Shown in pieces: positions 28,390 to 38,316 of a stretch of DNA of 64,000 nucleotides. Position numbers and translations under genes: made by a program. The number at the start of each line of letters is the position of its first letter. Position 1 is the first letter of the stretch. Origin of the DNA: Betaproteobacteria bacterium HGW-Betaproteobacteria-3 (GTDB lineage Bacteria > Pseudomonadota > Gammaproteobacteria > Burkholderiales > Burkholderiaceae_C); assembly GCA_002842205.1 (NCBI GenBank), contig PHCI01000003.1, positions 163,597 through 227,596 of the forward strand, given 5' to 3'. A model generated the notes under the pieces. That model saw nothing but the letters and a program-made list of their open reading frames with translations, was not told the DNA's origin and searched no databases.

Positions 28390-28767
28390 TTAACGTGCCT
28401 GAAGCGGGTTGGTGCACATGAGATTCCACAGTTCCGGGTCAAACCCGACGGTGAAGCGCGGCGTGGCGGTCTCGCCCCAGTCCATGACCGGGCGCTTGAT
28501 GACGCTCGGATGCGACAGCATCAGGGCGCAGGCGCTTTTTGCGTCGCAAACGGAAAGCTGTTGTTCGGCAGCCAATTTGCGCCACGTCAGGCCTCGCCGA
28601 TTGACCAGCTTTTCCCAACCGATCGCCACGGTCCATTGGGCGAGTGCATCGCGCGGAACGTCGCTCTTCTTGAAGTCATGGAATTCAAAGGCGACATCGT
28701 GGTTTTGGAGCCAGTCGCGCGCCGTCCTGACCGTGTCGCAGTTTGGGATTCCATACATCGTGGGCAT
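28390..28767 (-). CDS. ArsC/Spx-family reductase-like protein (YffB type)
   Basis: A 125-residue thioredoxin-fold protein of the ArsC/YffB family. MYGIPNCDTVRTARDW at the N-terminus carries the single conserved Cys (no CxxC), KKSDVPRDAL and the C-terminal VMDWGETATPRFTVGFDPE are as in YffB. True arsenate reductases are longer and the key Arg residues are not obvious here, so a glutathione-dependent thiol reductase or an uncharacterised role is more likely. ATG 28767 is the family start; the in-frame extension to 28866 is not conserved-looking. Confidence 0.88.
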   Translation of the reverse strand: MPTMYGIPNCDTVRTARDWLQNHDVAFEFHDFKKSDVPRDALAQWTVAIGWEKLVNRRGLTWRKLAAEQQLSVCDAKSACALMLSHPSVIKRPVMDWGETATPRFTVGFDPELWNLMCTNPLQAR

Positions 28768-28867
28768 GGACGTGATTTTCCACAAAAATATGGACGCCGG
28801 GCGCCGTCCAACCCGGGCCGGACGACGGGCTTCGAAAGTTCCTGGTGGCGGGCAGACGGCAGACATG

Positions 28868-29248
28868 TCAGTCCTCGGCCAATTCGGCGGGTTGGGACGG
28901 GGCGCAGCCTTTGGGTTCGGGGATGCGTGCCGTCATGCTTTTGGGGACCAGGCCTTCAAACAAGAGGGTCAGATGGCCCAGATGGGCTCGGGCCACCGCT
29001 TCGCCGTGCAGGGCGCACAGGGCCCCCATCAGGTCGCTGCGCGCATACCAAAGCGCCAGCGGGTCGTCAGCAAAGCTGATTTTCCGGGTCAATTGGGGAA
29101 AACGGATCGCGCCCGCATCGCCCAGGCAATCCCGCATGGACTGCCGGATACGGACCACACGGGTGGACTGGACGGCGTCTGTGGGCGGTGCAACACCGCC
29201 CAGCAGGGCGAAAAGACTGCTGCGGAGATTGGGTTTGATCCAGCGCAT
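28868..29248 (-). CDS. Uncharacterised 126-residue protein of the DUF6502/DUF5666 cluster
   Basis: I cannot assign a function. The product starts MRWIKPNLRSSLFALLGG, contains a basic/Arg-rich segment (RVVRIRQSMRDCLGDAG) and a helical stretch DLMGALCALHGEAVARAHLG, with no signal peptide or clear membrane span. A plausible ribosome-binding site (GGAG) precedes the ATG at 29248, and codon use resembles its neighbours, so I believe it is real. It follows the second DUF5666 gene by 89 bases on the same strand and precedes the ArsC-like gene by 100 bases, so it is the probable last member of that cluster. Confidence 0.65.
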   Translation of the reverse strand: MRWIKPNLRSSLFALLGGVAPPTDAVQSTRVVRIRQSMRDCLGDAGAIRFPQLTRKISFADDPLALWYARSDLMGALCALHGEAVARAHLGHLTLLFEGLVPKSMTARIPEPKGCAPSQPAELAED

Positions 29249-29286
29249 TTCTCGGAACTCCGGAAGACGGGAACGGTTGCACAGGA

Positions 29287-29313
29287 CAGGACTGCGTTGC
29301 GGTTGCAGTCCTG
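29287..29313. terminator. Hairpin downstream of second DUF5666 gene
   Basis: CAGGACTGC / GCAGTCCTG, nine perfect pairs around a 9-base loop, just after the DUF5666 stop. No T run follows, so this could be an attenuator, a processing site or a weak terminator. Confidence 0.4.
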
Positions 29314-29337
29314 CCTTGGCCGTTCACGGTCTCTTGT

Positions 29338-30528
29338 TTACGATTCGAACTTGATGCTCACGGCGGTGATCGTGGTGCTGCTACCCGACGAGTCGGCGGC
29401 TTGCCCTTTGACCTCGACCCGCGCGCCATTGATCAAACTGGCCGGGCTGCCGACGATGACGCCCGGGGTGAAGTTCACCGTGACGCCACGAACAACGAAG
29501 GAGGTGGCGGTCAGCCCGGAGACGGTCCCGTGCAGTTCGAACTCCATCTTGTTCACGTCATTGTCGTCTTCGAGCTTGACGCGGGTGGCCACCAGAACAC
29601 TGCTGCGGATGCTGCCCTTGACCTCGACGCGGGTGCCGACCGCAATGCCGGTCGATCCCTTGGGGAAGCTCGCGCCCGAAGCATCCACGGCGATGCCATT
29701 CACCGAGAACGTGGCGGTGTTGGTGAAGGAGGTGATCGTGCCTTCAACTTCTGCCTCATCGCGATCCTCGGTATTGCTTTCGGGTGCGCGAATACGCGTG
29801 GCGACCCATTCGGACGGTGCGGGCGTTTGCGGCTGCAGGCGCACACGGACCAGCACGTCGTTGGCCAGAGTGACGCGCACATCCTGGGTGCTGCTGTAGT
29901 TGATGCGGATGCCGCCGATGCTGAAGGTCTTGCTCCCCGCATTGAGGGTTTTGACCAGACCCTGGATCTTGAACGATGACGGATTGGTTTTCTTCTCGAT
30001 GAAGGTGGCCTGAAGGCGGTTTGAAGCGGGATTGAGGACGCCGTGGACTTCGACCACTGTGGCGGTGGTCAACGAGGCAAAGCCATTCGTCAACGAGGCG
30101 TCAAAAATGGTGCTGCCCGTGACTTCAACGGTCTGGCCGAGCACCACGAAAGTCTTCGCGCCGAGATCCGGCGTGCCTTCGATCGGGCCCTGGAGTTCGC
30201 CACCCACGACCACGGAACTGGCAGTGCCGCTGATGCCGTCGTCCTGCGAGCCCTTGACCGTGGCGAACATGCCCAGTTTGAGTTTGCCACGCAGGTCGGC
30301 ACCATCGTCGTCGGTCACGCTGGCATTGTCGTCATTGAACCGCACGCCATTGACGATCACGGAGCCAAAGCCGGTGATGGGGCCAGCCGACAGCGCGCTG
30401 CCGGCGGTCGCGCCACTGCCGCCGCCACCACCACCGCACGCGATGACGATGCCTGCCGCCAGCACGGCCGACAGAACGCCGGTCCAGCGTCGCAGCGCGT
30501 TGGGTGAGGAAGGGCTAGGTTTTTTCAT
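29338..30528 (-). CDS. DUF5666 repeat lipoprotein (second copy)
   Basis: A 396-residue predicted lipoprotein: lipobox VIAC after a hydrophobic stretch (VLSAVLAAGIVIAC), then a Gly run. The mature part is about five successive beta-rich modules of 60-80 residues, each with a GxV-xxFxVxGxxV core: GFGSVIVNGVRF, FVVLGQTVEVTG, FSIGGIRINYSS, FSVNGIAVDAS and FVVRGVTVNF. These are DUF5666 modules, possibly OB-like. ATG 30528 follows AAGGAG. It is a tandem paralogue of the next gene upstream, same module order, so gene duplication is likely. Function unknown; probably faces the periplasm or the cell surface. Confidence 0.85.
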   Translation of the reverse strand: MKKPSPSSPNALRRWTGVLSAVLAAGIVIACGGGGGGSGATAGSALSAGPITGFGSVIVNGVRFNDDNASVTDDDGADLRGKLKLGMFATVKGSQDDGISGTASSVVVGGELQGPIEGTPDLGAKTFVVLGQTVEVTGSTIFDASLTNGFASLTTATVVEVHGVLNPASNRLQATFIEKKTNPSSFKIQGLVKTLNAGSKTFSIGGIRINYSSTQDVRVTLANDVLVRVRLQPQTPAPSEWVATRIRAPESNTEDRDEAEVEGTITSFTNTATFSVNGIAVDASGASFPKGSTGIAVGTRVEVKGSIRSSVLVATRVKLEDDNDVNKMEFELHGTVSGLTATSFVVRGVTVNFTPGVIVGSPASLINGARVEVKGQAADSSGSSTTITAVSIKFES

Positions 30529-30628
30529 GATTTCTCTCCTTGATGCAGGTCTGGCGGGTTGTTGGGGCAAACCGGATCGAGCCAGGCAGCGCAGGCGGTT
30601 TGCGGGTTGAAAGAAATGTGCATGGCGC

Positions 30629-31849
30629 TCAAGACTTGAACTCGATCCGCGTGGCGTTGATGTCGGTGCCGCTGGGGCCGGCCGTGCCCTTGACATCGAG
30701 CACACCGGTGTAGCCGATGAGCTTGGCAGCGTTGCCATTGATGTAGGTGGGCGACAGCGCGACAAAATTGACGGTGACGCCCCGGATCACAAAGGTGTTG
30801 CCAACGACGGGTCCGATGGGTCCCTCGAATTCGAACTCGAGACTGTCCACGCGGGCGCCGTCTTCCAGTTCGACCTCGGTGGCCACCAGCACCCCGCCCA
30901 GGAAGCTGCCCTTGACCTCGACCCGCACACCAAGGGCGAGACCGGGGGGCGTGGCAACGGCAGACGCGTCCACCGCAATGCCGTTGACGCTGAAGGTGCT
31001 GGCACTGGTGAATGCGGTGATGTTGCCTTCGATTTCCGACTTGCTGCCTTCGGCGCCACTGCTTTCGGCGCGTGCGATCCGGGTGGCCGACCACACCGTG
31101 GGTGCCGGATTGGCCGCAACCAGGCGAACCCGAACCTGCGCACCGTTGACGGGCGTGAAGCGTATGTCGGCAGTCGGTGTGCTGCTGTATTCGATACTCA
31201 ACGCCCCGATGCGGAAAGTTCGGCTGGCGGCATTGTGATTGCCGACCTCGCCCTGCACACGGAAGATTGGCGTACCAGGCGACTGGCGCTGGACGCGCGT
31301 CGCGGTCAGGCCTTCTGATTTGGAAAAGCCGTGGATTTCGACCACGTCGCCCACAACGAGTGATGTCAGACCGAGCGGTAAGCCGGTCACGCCGCCGACC
31401 GTGTCCGCTTCAAAGATGGTGCTTCCCGTGACTTCGACGCGCTGTTCCAGCACCACAAAACGACGTTTGCTGACGTCAATCGACGTGACGCGCCCGACCA
31501 TCTGCGCGCCAAAAGAAACGTTCCGCGCGGTTCCCGTGGTTGTCGACACATTGGCCCCGTCCACCGCCGCCACCATGCCAAGCCGGAGGTCGTCACGGCT
31601 TCGCACGCTGCCATCGTCGTCGGTGAAGGTAGCGCCGCTGTCGTCAAACCGGATGGTGTTGACGATGACCGAGCCGAAGCCACGCACGGTGCCGACGGAA
31701 ACAAACCCGGTGCCACCGCTGCTGATGCCGGCGAACGAGCCGCCGCCACCGCCGCAGCCCGCAAGACTTGCCGCAACGGCAGTCAGCGCAAAAATGCAGT
31801 CGCGCCGGTTCAGTCCGGTGTTCTGGAGCGGTGTGGATGCGGGCGTCAT
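30629..31849 (-). CDS. DUF5666 repeat lipoprotein (first copy)
   Basis: A 406-residue predicted lipoprotein with an N-terminal twin-arginine-like NRRDCIF and lipobox LAGC (ALTAVAASLAGC), followed by a Gly run and about five DUF5666 modules (GFGSVIVNTIRF, FVVLEQRVEVTG, FRIGALSIEYSS, FSVNGIAVDAS, FVIRGVTVNF). It is clearly paralogous to the neighbouring 396-residue protein. The ATG overlaps the stop of the DUF6502 gene by four bases (ATGA) with AAGGAAG upstream, so production is coupled to that gene. A Tat-exported lipoprotein is possible but the signal is not classical. Confidence 0.85.
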   Translation of the reverse strand: MTPASTPLQNTGLNRRDCIFALTAVAASLAGCGGGGGSFAGISSGGTGFVSVGTVRGFGSVIVNTIRFDDSGATFTDDDGSVRSRDDLRLGMVAAVDGANVSTTTGTARNVSFGAQMVGRVTSIDVSKRRFVVLEQRVEVTGSTIFEADTVGGVTGLPLGLTSLVVGDVVEIHGFSKSEGLTATRVQRQSPGTPIFRVQGEVGNHNAASRTFRIGALSIEYSSTPTADIRFTPVNGAQVRVRLVAANPAPTVWSATRIARAESSGAEGSKSEIEGNITAFTSASTFSVNGIAVDASAVATPPGLALGVRVEVKGSFLGGVLVATEVELEDGARVDSLEFEFEGPIGPVVGNTFVIRGVTVNFVALSPTYINGNAAKLIGYTGVLDVKGTAGPSGTDINATRIEFKS

Positions 31850-32730
31850 TGGGAATCTTCCTTCACGGAAACATGAGATGGCGGAATTGGAGCGGGCATC
31901 GGCTGGGTCCAGGTGAACAGCCCGATGCGGATGCTTTGCGTCTGGGGGCGTCGGGCCTGGGCATCGTCTTTCATGAGTTGCTCCAGCTCGGGCGTCACGG
32001 TCTGCAGCAGCGTGCGCCATTGCCGGGCCATGAGTTCGCGGGCCTGCGCCAGGGATTCGACGGAAAGTTCATCGGCGAACACGGCCTGTTCAATGTGTTG
32101 CGTTCCGTCGGCCAGCACGTTGGCGGTGGCGGCGCGCAGGTGGTCGCCCACGTTTTCGCCCAGAAATGCAACCATGTTGGCCCAGTCGCCGCGGGGCACG
32201 AAGGCCTCACGCAGCAGGCGCACGTGGTCGCCGCTGGCATCCAGTTCGGCCAGTTTGAGGCGGCACAGCTCGTCCAGCAGCGTGCGCGGGTGGACGTCGC
32301 GTGTCACCGACTGGGCCAGGGCCTCAAAGCTGGGTGCGGACCCTTGCCGGGGCAGCCAGTCGGTGGCGCTGTCGCCGGATTTCAACGACGGGTCCGATAT
32401 CCAGCGGGTAAAGAGTTCGGTGATGGGCGAATGGCGCGGCGCGGCAGGCGGCAGCGTCTGCGCGTTGCGCAGGCGGGCAACCTCCCGGCGGGTCAGACCC
32501 GTGGTGGCGCTGATGCGGCTGGTGAGCCTGGCTGCGGGAAGATGGGCGTGGGCGTTCACCGCAGCATTCACAAATGCACGCCGCAGTCTTTCCTCGACCA
32601 CCTGAATCAGGACCCCTTTGGCCACGCACAACTGCGCGAGCGGGGCCAGCACCTGCTCCAGCGCCCGCATGAGCGCTTCCTGGTCGCCCGTGATGGGCAC
32701 GTTCGGGGTGGGTGATGCGGTGGCGTTCAT
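31846..32730 (-). CDS. DUF6502 protein, putative HTH regulator
   Basis: A 294-residue cytosolic protein that I assign to DUF6502. A helix-turn-helix-like stretch is visible at about 66-90 (ARLTSRISATTGLTRREVAR), preceded by a helical segment. The rest (LAQSVTRDVHPRTLLDELCRL and later) is helical with no known catalytic motif. It is the first gene of a minus-strand unit with two DUF5666 lipoproteins, the first of which overlaps it by four bases. A consensus-like promoter with a palindrome in its spacer lies directly upstream, so I infer that it is an autoregulatory transcription factor of this cluster; this is not established. Confidence 0.78.
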   Translation of the reverse strand: MNATASPTPNVPITGDQEALMRALEQVLAPLAQLCVAKGVLIQVVEERLRRAFVNAAVNAHAHLPAARLTSRISATTGLTRREVARLRNAQTLPPAAPRHSPITELFTRWISDPSLKSGDSATDWLPRQGSAPSFEALAQSVTRDVHPRTLLDELCRLKLAELDASGDHVRLLREAFVPRGDWANMVAFLGENVGDHLRAATANVLADGTQHIEQAVFADELSVESLAQARELMARQWRTLLQTVTPELEQLMKDDAQARRPQTQSIRIGLFTWTQPMPAPIPPSHVSVKEDSQ

Positions 32731-32753
32731 GGGGTCAAGGTCTCGTGGGTTCG

Positions 32754-32782
32754 ATTATAAATGTGCAAAACGCACATTTAAA
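32754..32782 (-). promoter_or_regulatory. Promoter with palindromic operator for DUF6502 cluster
   Basis: On the minus strand -35 TTTAAA (32782-32777), a 17-base spacer and -10 TATAAT (32759-32754) lead to the DUF6502 start at 32730. A perfect inverted repeat, TAAATGTGC-AAAAC-GCACATTTA (32758-32780), fills the spacer and touches both boxes. That is where a repressor would block RNA polymerase. Confidence 0.7.
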
Positions 32783-32882
32783 AGGAAAATTCGTAACAAA
32801 GATTCCAGGGCGCATCGAGCGGGCCTCGGCGGCTGAAGGGGGCCAGAGCCGCTCAGGGTTTGCCCGGATAATTCGGACATCC

Positions 32883-34184
32883 ATGCGCACCCTCTCTGAC
32901 TGGCTCGCCCACTGCGAGCAACTGCACCCCAAAACCATTGACCTCGGCTTGGAGCGCGTGCGGGAGGTCGCAGCGCGGCTGAACGATGGGGCCGGGCTGC
33001 ACTTTGCCTGCCCCGTGATCACCGTGGCGGGTACCAATGGCAAGGGTTCGACCTGCGCCATGCTCGAAGCCATCCTGCTGCAGGCCGGGTACCGCACGGG
33101 GGTCTATACGTCGCCCCATCTGGTGCAATTCGAAGAGCGCTGCCGGTTGCGCGGCGAGCCGGCCGAGGCGACCGCGCTGGCGGCCCATTTTGCGCAAGTG
33201 GAGGCCGCACGGCGGGAGGTCACCCTGACGTACTTTGAATTCACGACGCTGGCCATCCTGAGCCTGATGGCCGCTGCTGCGCTGGACGTGGTCATCCTGG
33301 AGGTCGGTCTGGGCGGGCGGCTCGATGCCGTGAACCTTGTCGACACCGATTGCGCCGTGATCACCAGCATTGACCTGGACCACATGGAGTTTCTCGGCAA
33401 CGACCGCGAGAGCATCGGCCGCGAAAAGGCCGGGATTCTGCGCACCGGCAAGCCGGCTGTGGTGAGCGACCCGCTGCCACCGCACAGCGTGATCGACCGC
33501 GCGGTCGAAATCGGCGCGGATCTGTGGCGTGTGGGCACCGACTTCAACGTCTCGGGCGACGCGCAGCAATGGGCTTGGGCGGGCCGTGGGCGGCGCTACA
33601 GCGGCATGGCCTACCCGGCGCTGCGGGGCGCCAACCAACTGGTGAACGCGGGGGGCGTGCTGGCCGCTCTGGAGTCGCTGCGCGCGCGCATCCCGGTGAC
33701 GGCGCAGGCGGTTCGCAACGGCCTGGCCATGGTGTCGCTGCCAGGGCGGTTTCAGATCATTCCCGGCCAGCCGACGCTGGTGCTGGACGTGGCCCACAAC
33801 CCGCATGCCGTCGCAGCGCTGACGGCCAACCTCGACGCGATGGGCTTTTTTCCGAATACACACGCGGTGTTTGGCGCCATGGGCGACAAGGACCTGGTGC
33901 CCATGCTGGCCCGCATCGGACCGCTGATCGACCGCTGGTATTTCACCGATCTGCCCACGCCGCGCGCCGAACTGGCCGCGCAACTGGAGGCGATCTGGCG
34001 CCGCGTGGAAACCCGGACCGAGGTGCAGGCCGCCACCTTTGCAACGCCCATGCAGGCCCTGCAGGCGGCCATCGCCGCCGCAGACCCGGCTGATAGAATT
34101 GTGGTCTTTGGGTCGTTCTACACAGTGGGTGGGGTGCTGCAGGACGGAATTCCCCGGCTCCATGCGAAGCACCTTGCGCCCTGA
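32883..34184 (+). CDS. folC: Bifunctional folylpolyglutamate/dihydrofolate synthase
   Basis: Adds glutamate to dihydropteroate (making dihydrofolate) and to tetrahydrofolates, using ATP; cytosolic. The 433-residue Mur-ligase-like protein has the P-loop VAGTNGKGST (about 47-56), YTSPHLVQFEER, EVGLGGRLDAVN, the catalytic DHMEFLG, and the C-terminal ligase domain with LDVAHNPHA. ATG 32883 gives MRTLSDWLAHCEQ; a longer in-frame reading upstream crosses the operator region and is rejected. It heads the row folC - SPOR protein - cvpA - purF, a common arrangement. Confidence 0.97.
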   Translation: MRTLSDWLAHCEQLHPKTIDLGLERVREVAARLNDGAGLHFACPVITVAGTNGKGSTCAMLEAILLQAGYRTGVYTSPHLVQFEERCRLRGEPAEATALAAHFAQVEAARREVTLTYFEFTTLAILSLMAAAALDVVILEVGLGGRLDAVNLVDTDCAVITSIDLDHMEFLGNDRESIGREKAGILRTGKPAVVSDPLPPHSVIDRAVEIGADLWRVGTDFNVSGDAQQWAWAGRGRRYSGMAYPALRGANQLVNAGGVLAALESLRARIPVTAQAVRNGLAMVSLPGRFQIIPGQPTLVLDVAHNPHAVAALTANLDAMGFFPNTHAVFGAMGDKDLVPMLARIGPLIDRWYFTDLPTPRAELAAQLEAIWRRVETRTEVQAATFATPMQALQAAIAAADPADRIVVFGSFYTVGGVLQDGIPRLHAKHLAP

Positions 34185-34205
34185 TCGCGCTGAAATCCAC
34201 GTTTC

Positions 34206-34976
34206 ATGGCTTTTTTCAAGTTTCGCAAGGGCAGTGATGCGCCCGTTTCAGCCGCCGCCCCGACCGACAGTGTCGAGGTGATGCGCAGGCGCGCCAGGCA
34301 CCGCCTGATTGGCGCCTTCGTGCTGGTGCTGGTGGGCGTGATCGGCTTTCCCCTGGTGTTCGACACCCAGCCGCGGCCCGTGGCGGTGGACATCCCCATC
34401 GAGATTCCGGACCGCAACAAGGTCAAGCCGTTGCCTGCACCCTTGGCCGTGGCCAAACCGGCGACCTCGGCGCTGGCGTCGGCACCCGCTGCTGCACCAG
34501 GCGCCGTTGCCGGGCTCGATCCCAAAGAAGAGCTTGTGTTGCCGGATTCAGACAAAAAAGCGCCGTCAGCCCCCGTTAAATCTGCCTCTGAAGCTCCTAA
34601 AAAAGAAGTTTCCAGCCCTGCTCCGGCGGTCGTGAAAGCGCCGTCACCGGCCGCCGACGCTGAAAAGGCGCGTGCGCTGCTGGAGGCGCGGCCTGCCGAG
34701 GTGGCGGTTACAGCGGCGGCCCGCCCAGCGCCAGCCGCGTCCGACGACGCCCGCTTCGTGGTCCAGGTCGGCGCTTTTGCCGACAGCGCCAAGGCGCAGG
34801 ACGCCCGGCGCAAGCTGGAGAAGGCTGGCATCAAAACTTATGCGCAAGTGGTGGACACCAAGGACGGCAAGCGAACGCGGGTCCGGGTCGGGCCGTTTGC
34901 GACCCGGGCCGAGGCCGACAAGGCGGCCGGGCGCGTCAAGGCGCTTGATCTGCCTGCTGCGGTCCTCACCTTGTGA
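34206..34976 (+). CDS. SPOR-domain membrane protein (DedD-like)
   Basis: Inner-membrane protein expected to bind septal peptidoglycan. The 256-residue product has a short cytoplasmic tail, one TM segment at about 35-52 (LIGAFVLVLVGVIGFPLVF), a long Ala/Pro/Lys-rich periplasmic linker and a SPOR domain at about 178-256 (FVVQVGAFADSAKAQDARR ... RTRVRVGPFATRAEAD). Between folC and cvpA this is the position of dedD in E. coli. Part of the linker (34565-34615) looks like a reverse copy of the AT-rich dispersed repeat. Confidence 0.9.
   Translation: MAFFKFRKGSDAPVSAAAPTDSVEVMRRRARHRLIGAFVLVLVGVIGFPLVFDTQPRPVAVDIPIEIPDRNKVKPLPAPLAVAKPATSALASAPAAAPGAVAGLDPKEELVLPDSDKKAPSAPVKSASEAPKKEVSSPAPAVVKAPSPAADAEKARALLEARPAEVAVTAAARPAPAASDDARFVVQVGAFADSAKAQDARRKLEKAGIKTYAQVVDTKDGKRTRVRVGPFATRAEADKAAGRVKALDLPAAVLTL
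34565..34615 (-). repeat. Probable degenerate AT-rich repeat in SPOR-protein linker
   Basis: The minus strand reads GATTTAACGGGGGCTGACGGC, close to the core TTGGCGGGGGCTGATGG of other copies, next to an A/T-rich stretch. It encodes part of the low-complexity linker, where length changes would be harmless. Confidence 0.5.
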
Positions 34977-34991
34977 ACACGGAGACGCTGC

Positions 34992-35477
34992 GTGGCCGCG
35001 CTCGACTGGATATTCGCGGGGGTCTTGCTGGCGTCGCTGCTCGTCGGGGCGTGGCGGGGCTTGGTGTACGAGGTGTTGTCGGTGATGGCGTGGCTGGCTG
35101 CGTTTGTGGTGGCGCAGTGGCTGGCATTGGACGCGGGCAACCGGCTGCCCATGGGCAATGCCTCGGAGTCGGTTCGCTACGCCGCTGGTTTTGTGCTCGT
35201 CTTCATTGCGGCCGTGTTTGCGGGGGGGCTGGTGGCCTGGCTTGCGCGCAAGCTGATCGAATCCATCGGTCTGCGGCCGGTGGACCGCACGCTGGGCGCG
35301 TTGTTTGGCGCCCTGCGGGGGGTGATTTTGCTGCTGGCCGTGGCGGTGGTGGTCAACCTCACCGCGCTGCGAACCAGCGTCTGGTGGCAAGATGGCATCG
35401 GTGCGGGTGTGGCGACGGCAACCCTGCAGGGGCTCAAGCCCGTGCTGCCGCTGGCTTTGGCAAGATATTTGCCCTGA
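34992..35477 (+). CDS. cvpA: CvpA-family inner-membrane protein
   Basis: A 161-residue integral membrane protein with four hydrophobic segments (about 5-25, 30-48, 65-85, 105-125). CvpA is needed for colicin V production in E. coli and is linked to envelope homeostasis; the molecular role is unclear. LDWIFAGVLLASLLVGAWRG at the start and RPVDRTLGALFGALRG are family segments. Starts with GTG at 34992, with GGAGA six bases upstream. It precedes purF, as in many proteobacteria. Confidence 0.93.
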   Translation: MAALDWIFAGVLLASLLVGAWRGLVYEVLSVMAWLAAFVVAQWLALDAGNRLPMGNASESVRYAAGFVLVFIAAVFAGGLVAWLARKLIESIGLRPVDRTLGALFGALRGVILLLAVAVVVNLTALRTSVWWQDGIGAGVATATLQGLKPVLPLALARYLP

Positions 35478-35556
35478 GCGCGGTCCGGCGGGCGGCGTCA
35501 GGGGTCTGACAATCTCGGATGAATGGCCGCGAAATGCGGCAGGAGCAGAAACCAGA

Positions 35557-37062
<1,506 letters not shown>

Positions 37063-37095
37063 CCCGGCGCCCATCGCGCCCCGAAACCCAACGAG

Positions 37096-38313
37096 ATGTC
37101 CGTGAAACCCCGACCCTTGCCCCCCGGCCTGCACCGCGAAACGCTGGCGCTGCACACCGCCCTGGAGCGCAGCCAGTATGGCGAGCACTCCGAGGCCCTG
37201 TATCTGACCAGCGGCTTCGTGCAACCCGACGCCGAGACCTCGGCGCACCGCTTTGCCCACAGTGAAGACGGGTTCACCTACGCACGCACGTCCAATCCGA
37301 CTGTCACCAGTTTCGAGCAGCGCCTGGCCGCGCTGGAAGGCACGCAAGCGGCCATCGGTGCGTCCAGCGGCATGGGCGCAATCCTGCTGATGGGCATGGG
37401 CTTGCTGAAGGCCGGTGACCACGTGATCTGTTCGCGCTCGATGTTCGGCTCGACGCTCAACCTGTTTGGCAAGGAGTTTGCCAAGTTCGGCGTGGAGACC
37501 ACCTTTGTCTCGCAGACCGACGTGACCGAATGGCGGTCGGCGGTGCGACCGTCGACAAAGCTGCTGTTTGCCGAAACGCCCACCAACCCGCTGACCGACG
37601 TGTGCGACATCCAGGCACTGGCCGACCTGGCGCACAACGCGGGCGCCCTGCTGGCCGTGGACAACTGCTTTTGCTCACCTGCCCTGCAGCGACCGGTGGA
37701 ACTGGGCGCCGACCTCATCATCCATTCCGGCACCAAATACCTGGACGGGCAGGGCCGGGTGATGGCCGGCGCCATCTGCGGGCCATCGAAGCTCATCGTC
37801 GACGTGTTCGCCCCCATCGTGCGCACCGCCGGCATGGTGCTGGCGCCGTTCAATGCATGGGTGGTCACCAAGGGCATGGAGACACTGGGCATCCGCATGC
37901 AGGCGCAAAGCGCTAGTGCGCTGGCGGTGGCGCAATGGCTGGAGACGCACCCGGCCGTTTCACGCGTGTACTACCCGGGCCTGGCGTCGCACGGGCAGCA
38001 TGCCCTGGCCATGCGCCAGCAATCGGGCCTGGGCGGCGCGGTGCTGTCGTTTGACGTGCGCGGCGCCGATGCCGCCGCGCTGCGCGCCAACGCGTTTCAC
38101 GTCATCAACAACACCCAGGTGATCAGCATCGCCACTAACCTGGGCGACACCAAGTCCATCATCACGCACCCCGCCACGACCTCCCACGGGCGCCTGTCCG
38201 AGGCACAGCGCCAGGCCGCCGGCATTGGCCAGGGGCTGGTCCGCCTGGCGGTGGGGCTTGAGCACCTTGATGACATCAAGGCCGACCTGCTGCGCGGCCT
38301 GGACACCCTGTAA
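37096..38313 (+). CDS. metZ: O-succinylhomoserine sulfhydrylase
   Basis: PLP enzyme that makes homocysteine directly from O-succinylhomoserine and sulfide in methionine biosynthesis. The 405-residue protein is of the Cys/Met-metabolism PLP family: YARTSNPTV, ASSGMGAI, VDNCFCSPALQRP, the PLP Lys at 214 in HSGTKYLDGQG, and the C-terminal SIITHPATTSHGRLS. The gene order purF-metZ is typical of beta- and gammaproteobacteria that use the sulfhydrylation route. Cystathionine gamma-synthase is the main alternative in the same family. Confidence 0.94.
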   Translation: MSVKPRPLPPGLHRETLALHTALERSQYGEHSEALYLTSGFVQPDAETSAHRFAHSEDGFTYARTSNPTVTSFEQRLAALEGTQAAIGASSGMGAILLMGMGLLKAGDHVICSRSMFGSTLNLFGKEFAKFGVETTFVSQTDVTEWRSAVRPSTKLLFAETPTNPLTDVCDIQALADLAHNAGALLAVDNCFCSPALQRPVELGADLIIHSGTKYLDGQGRVMAGAICGPSKLIVDVFAPIVRTAGMVLAPFNAWVVTKGMETLGIRMQAQSASALAVAQWLETHPAVSRVYYPGLASHGQHALAMRQQSGLGGAVLSFDVRGADAAALRANAFHVINNTQVISIATNLGDTKSIITHPATTSHGRLSEAQRQAAGIGQGLVRLAVGLEHLDDIKADLLRGLDTL

Positions 38314-38316
38314 ACC

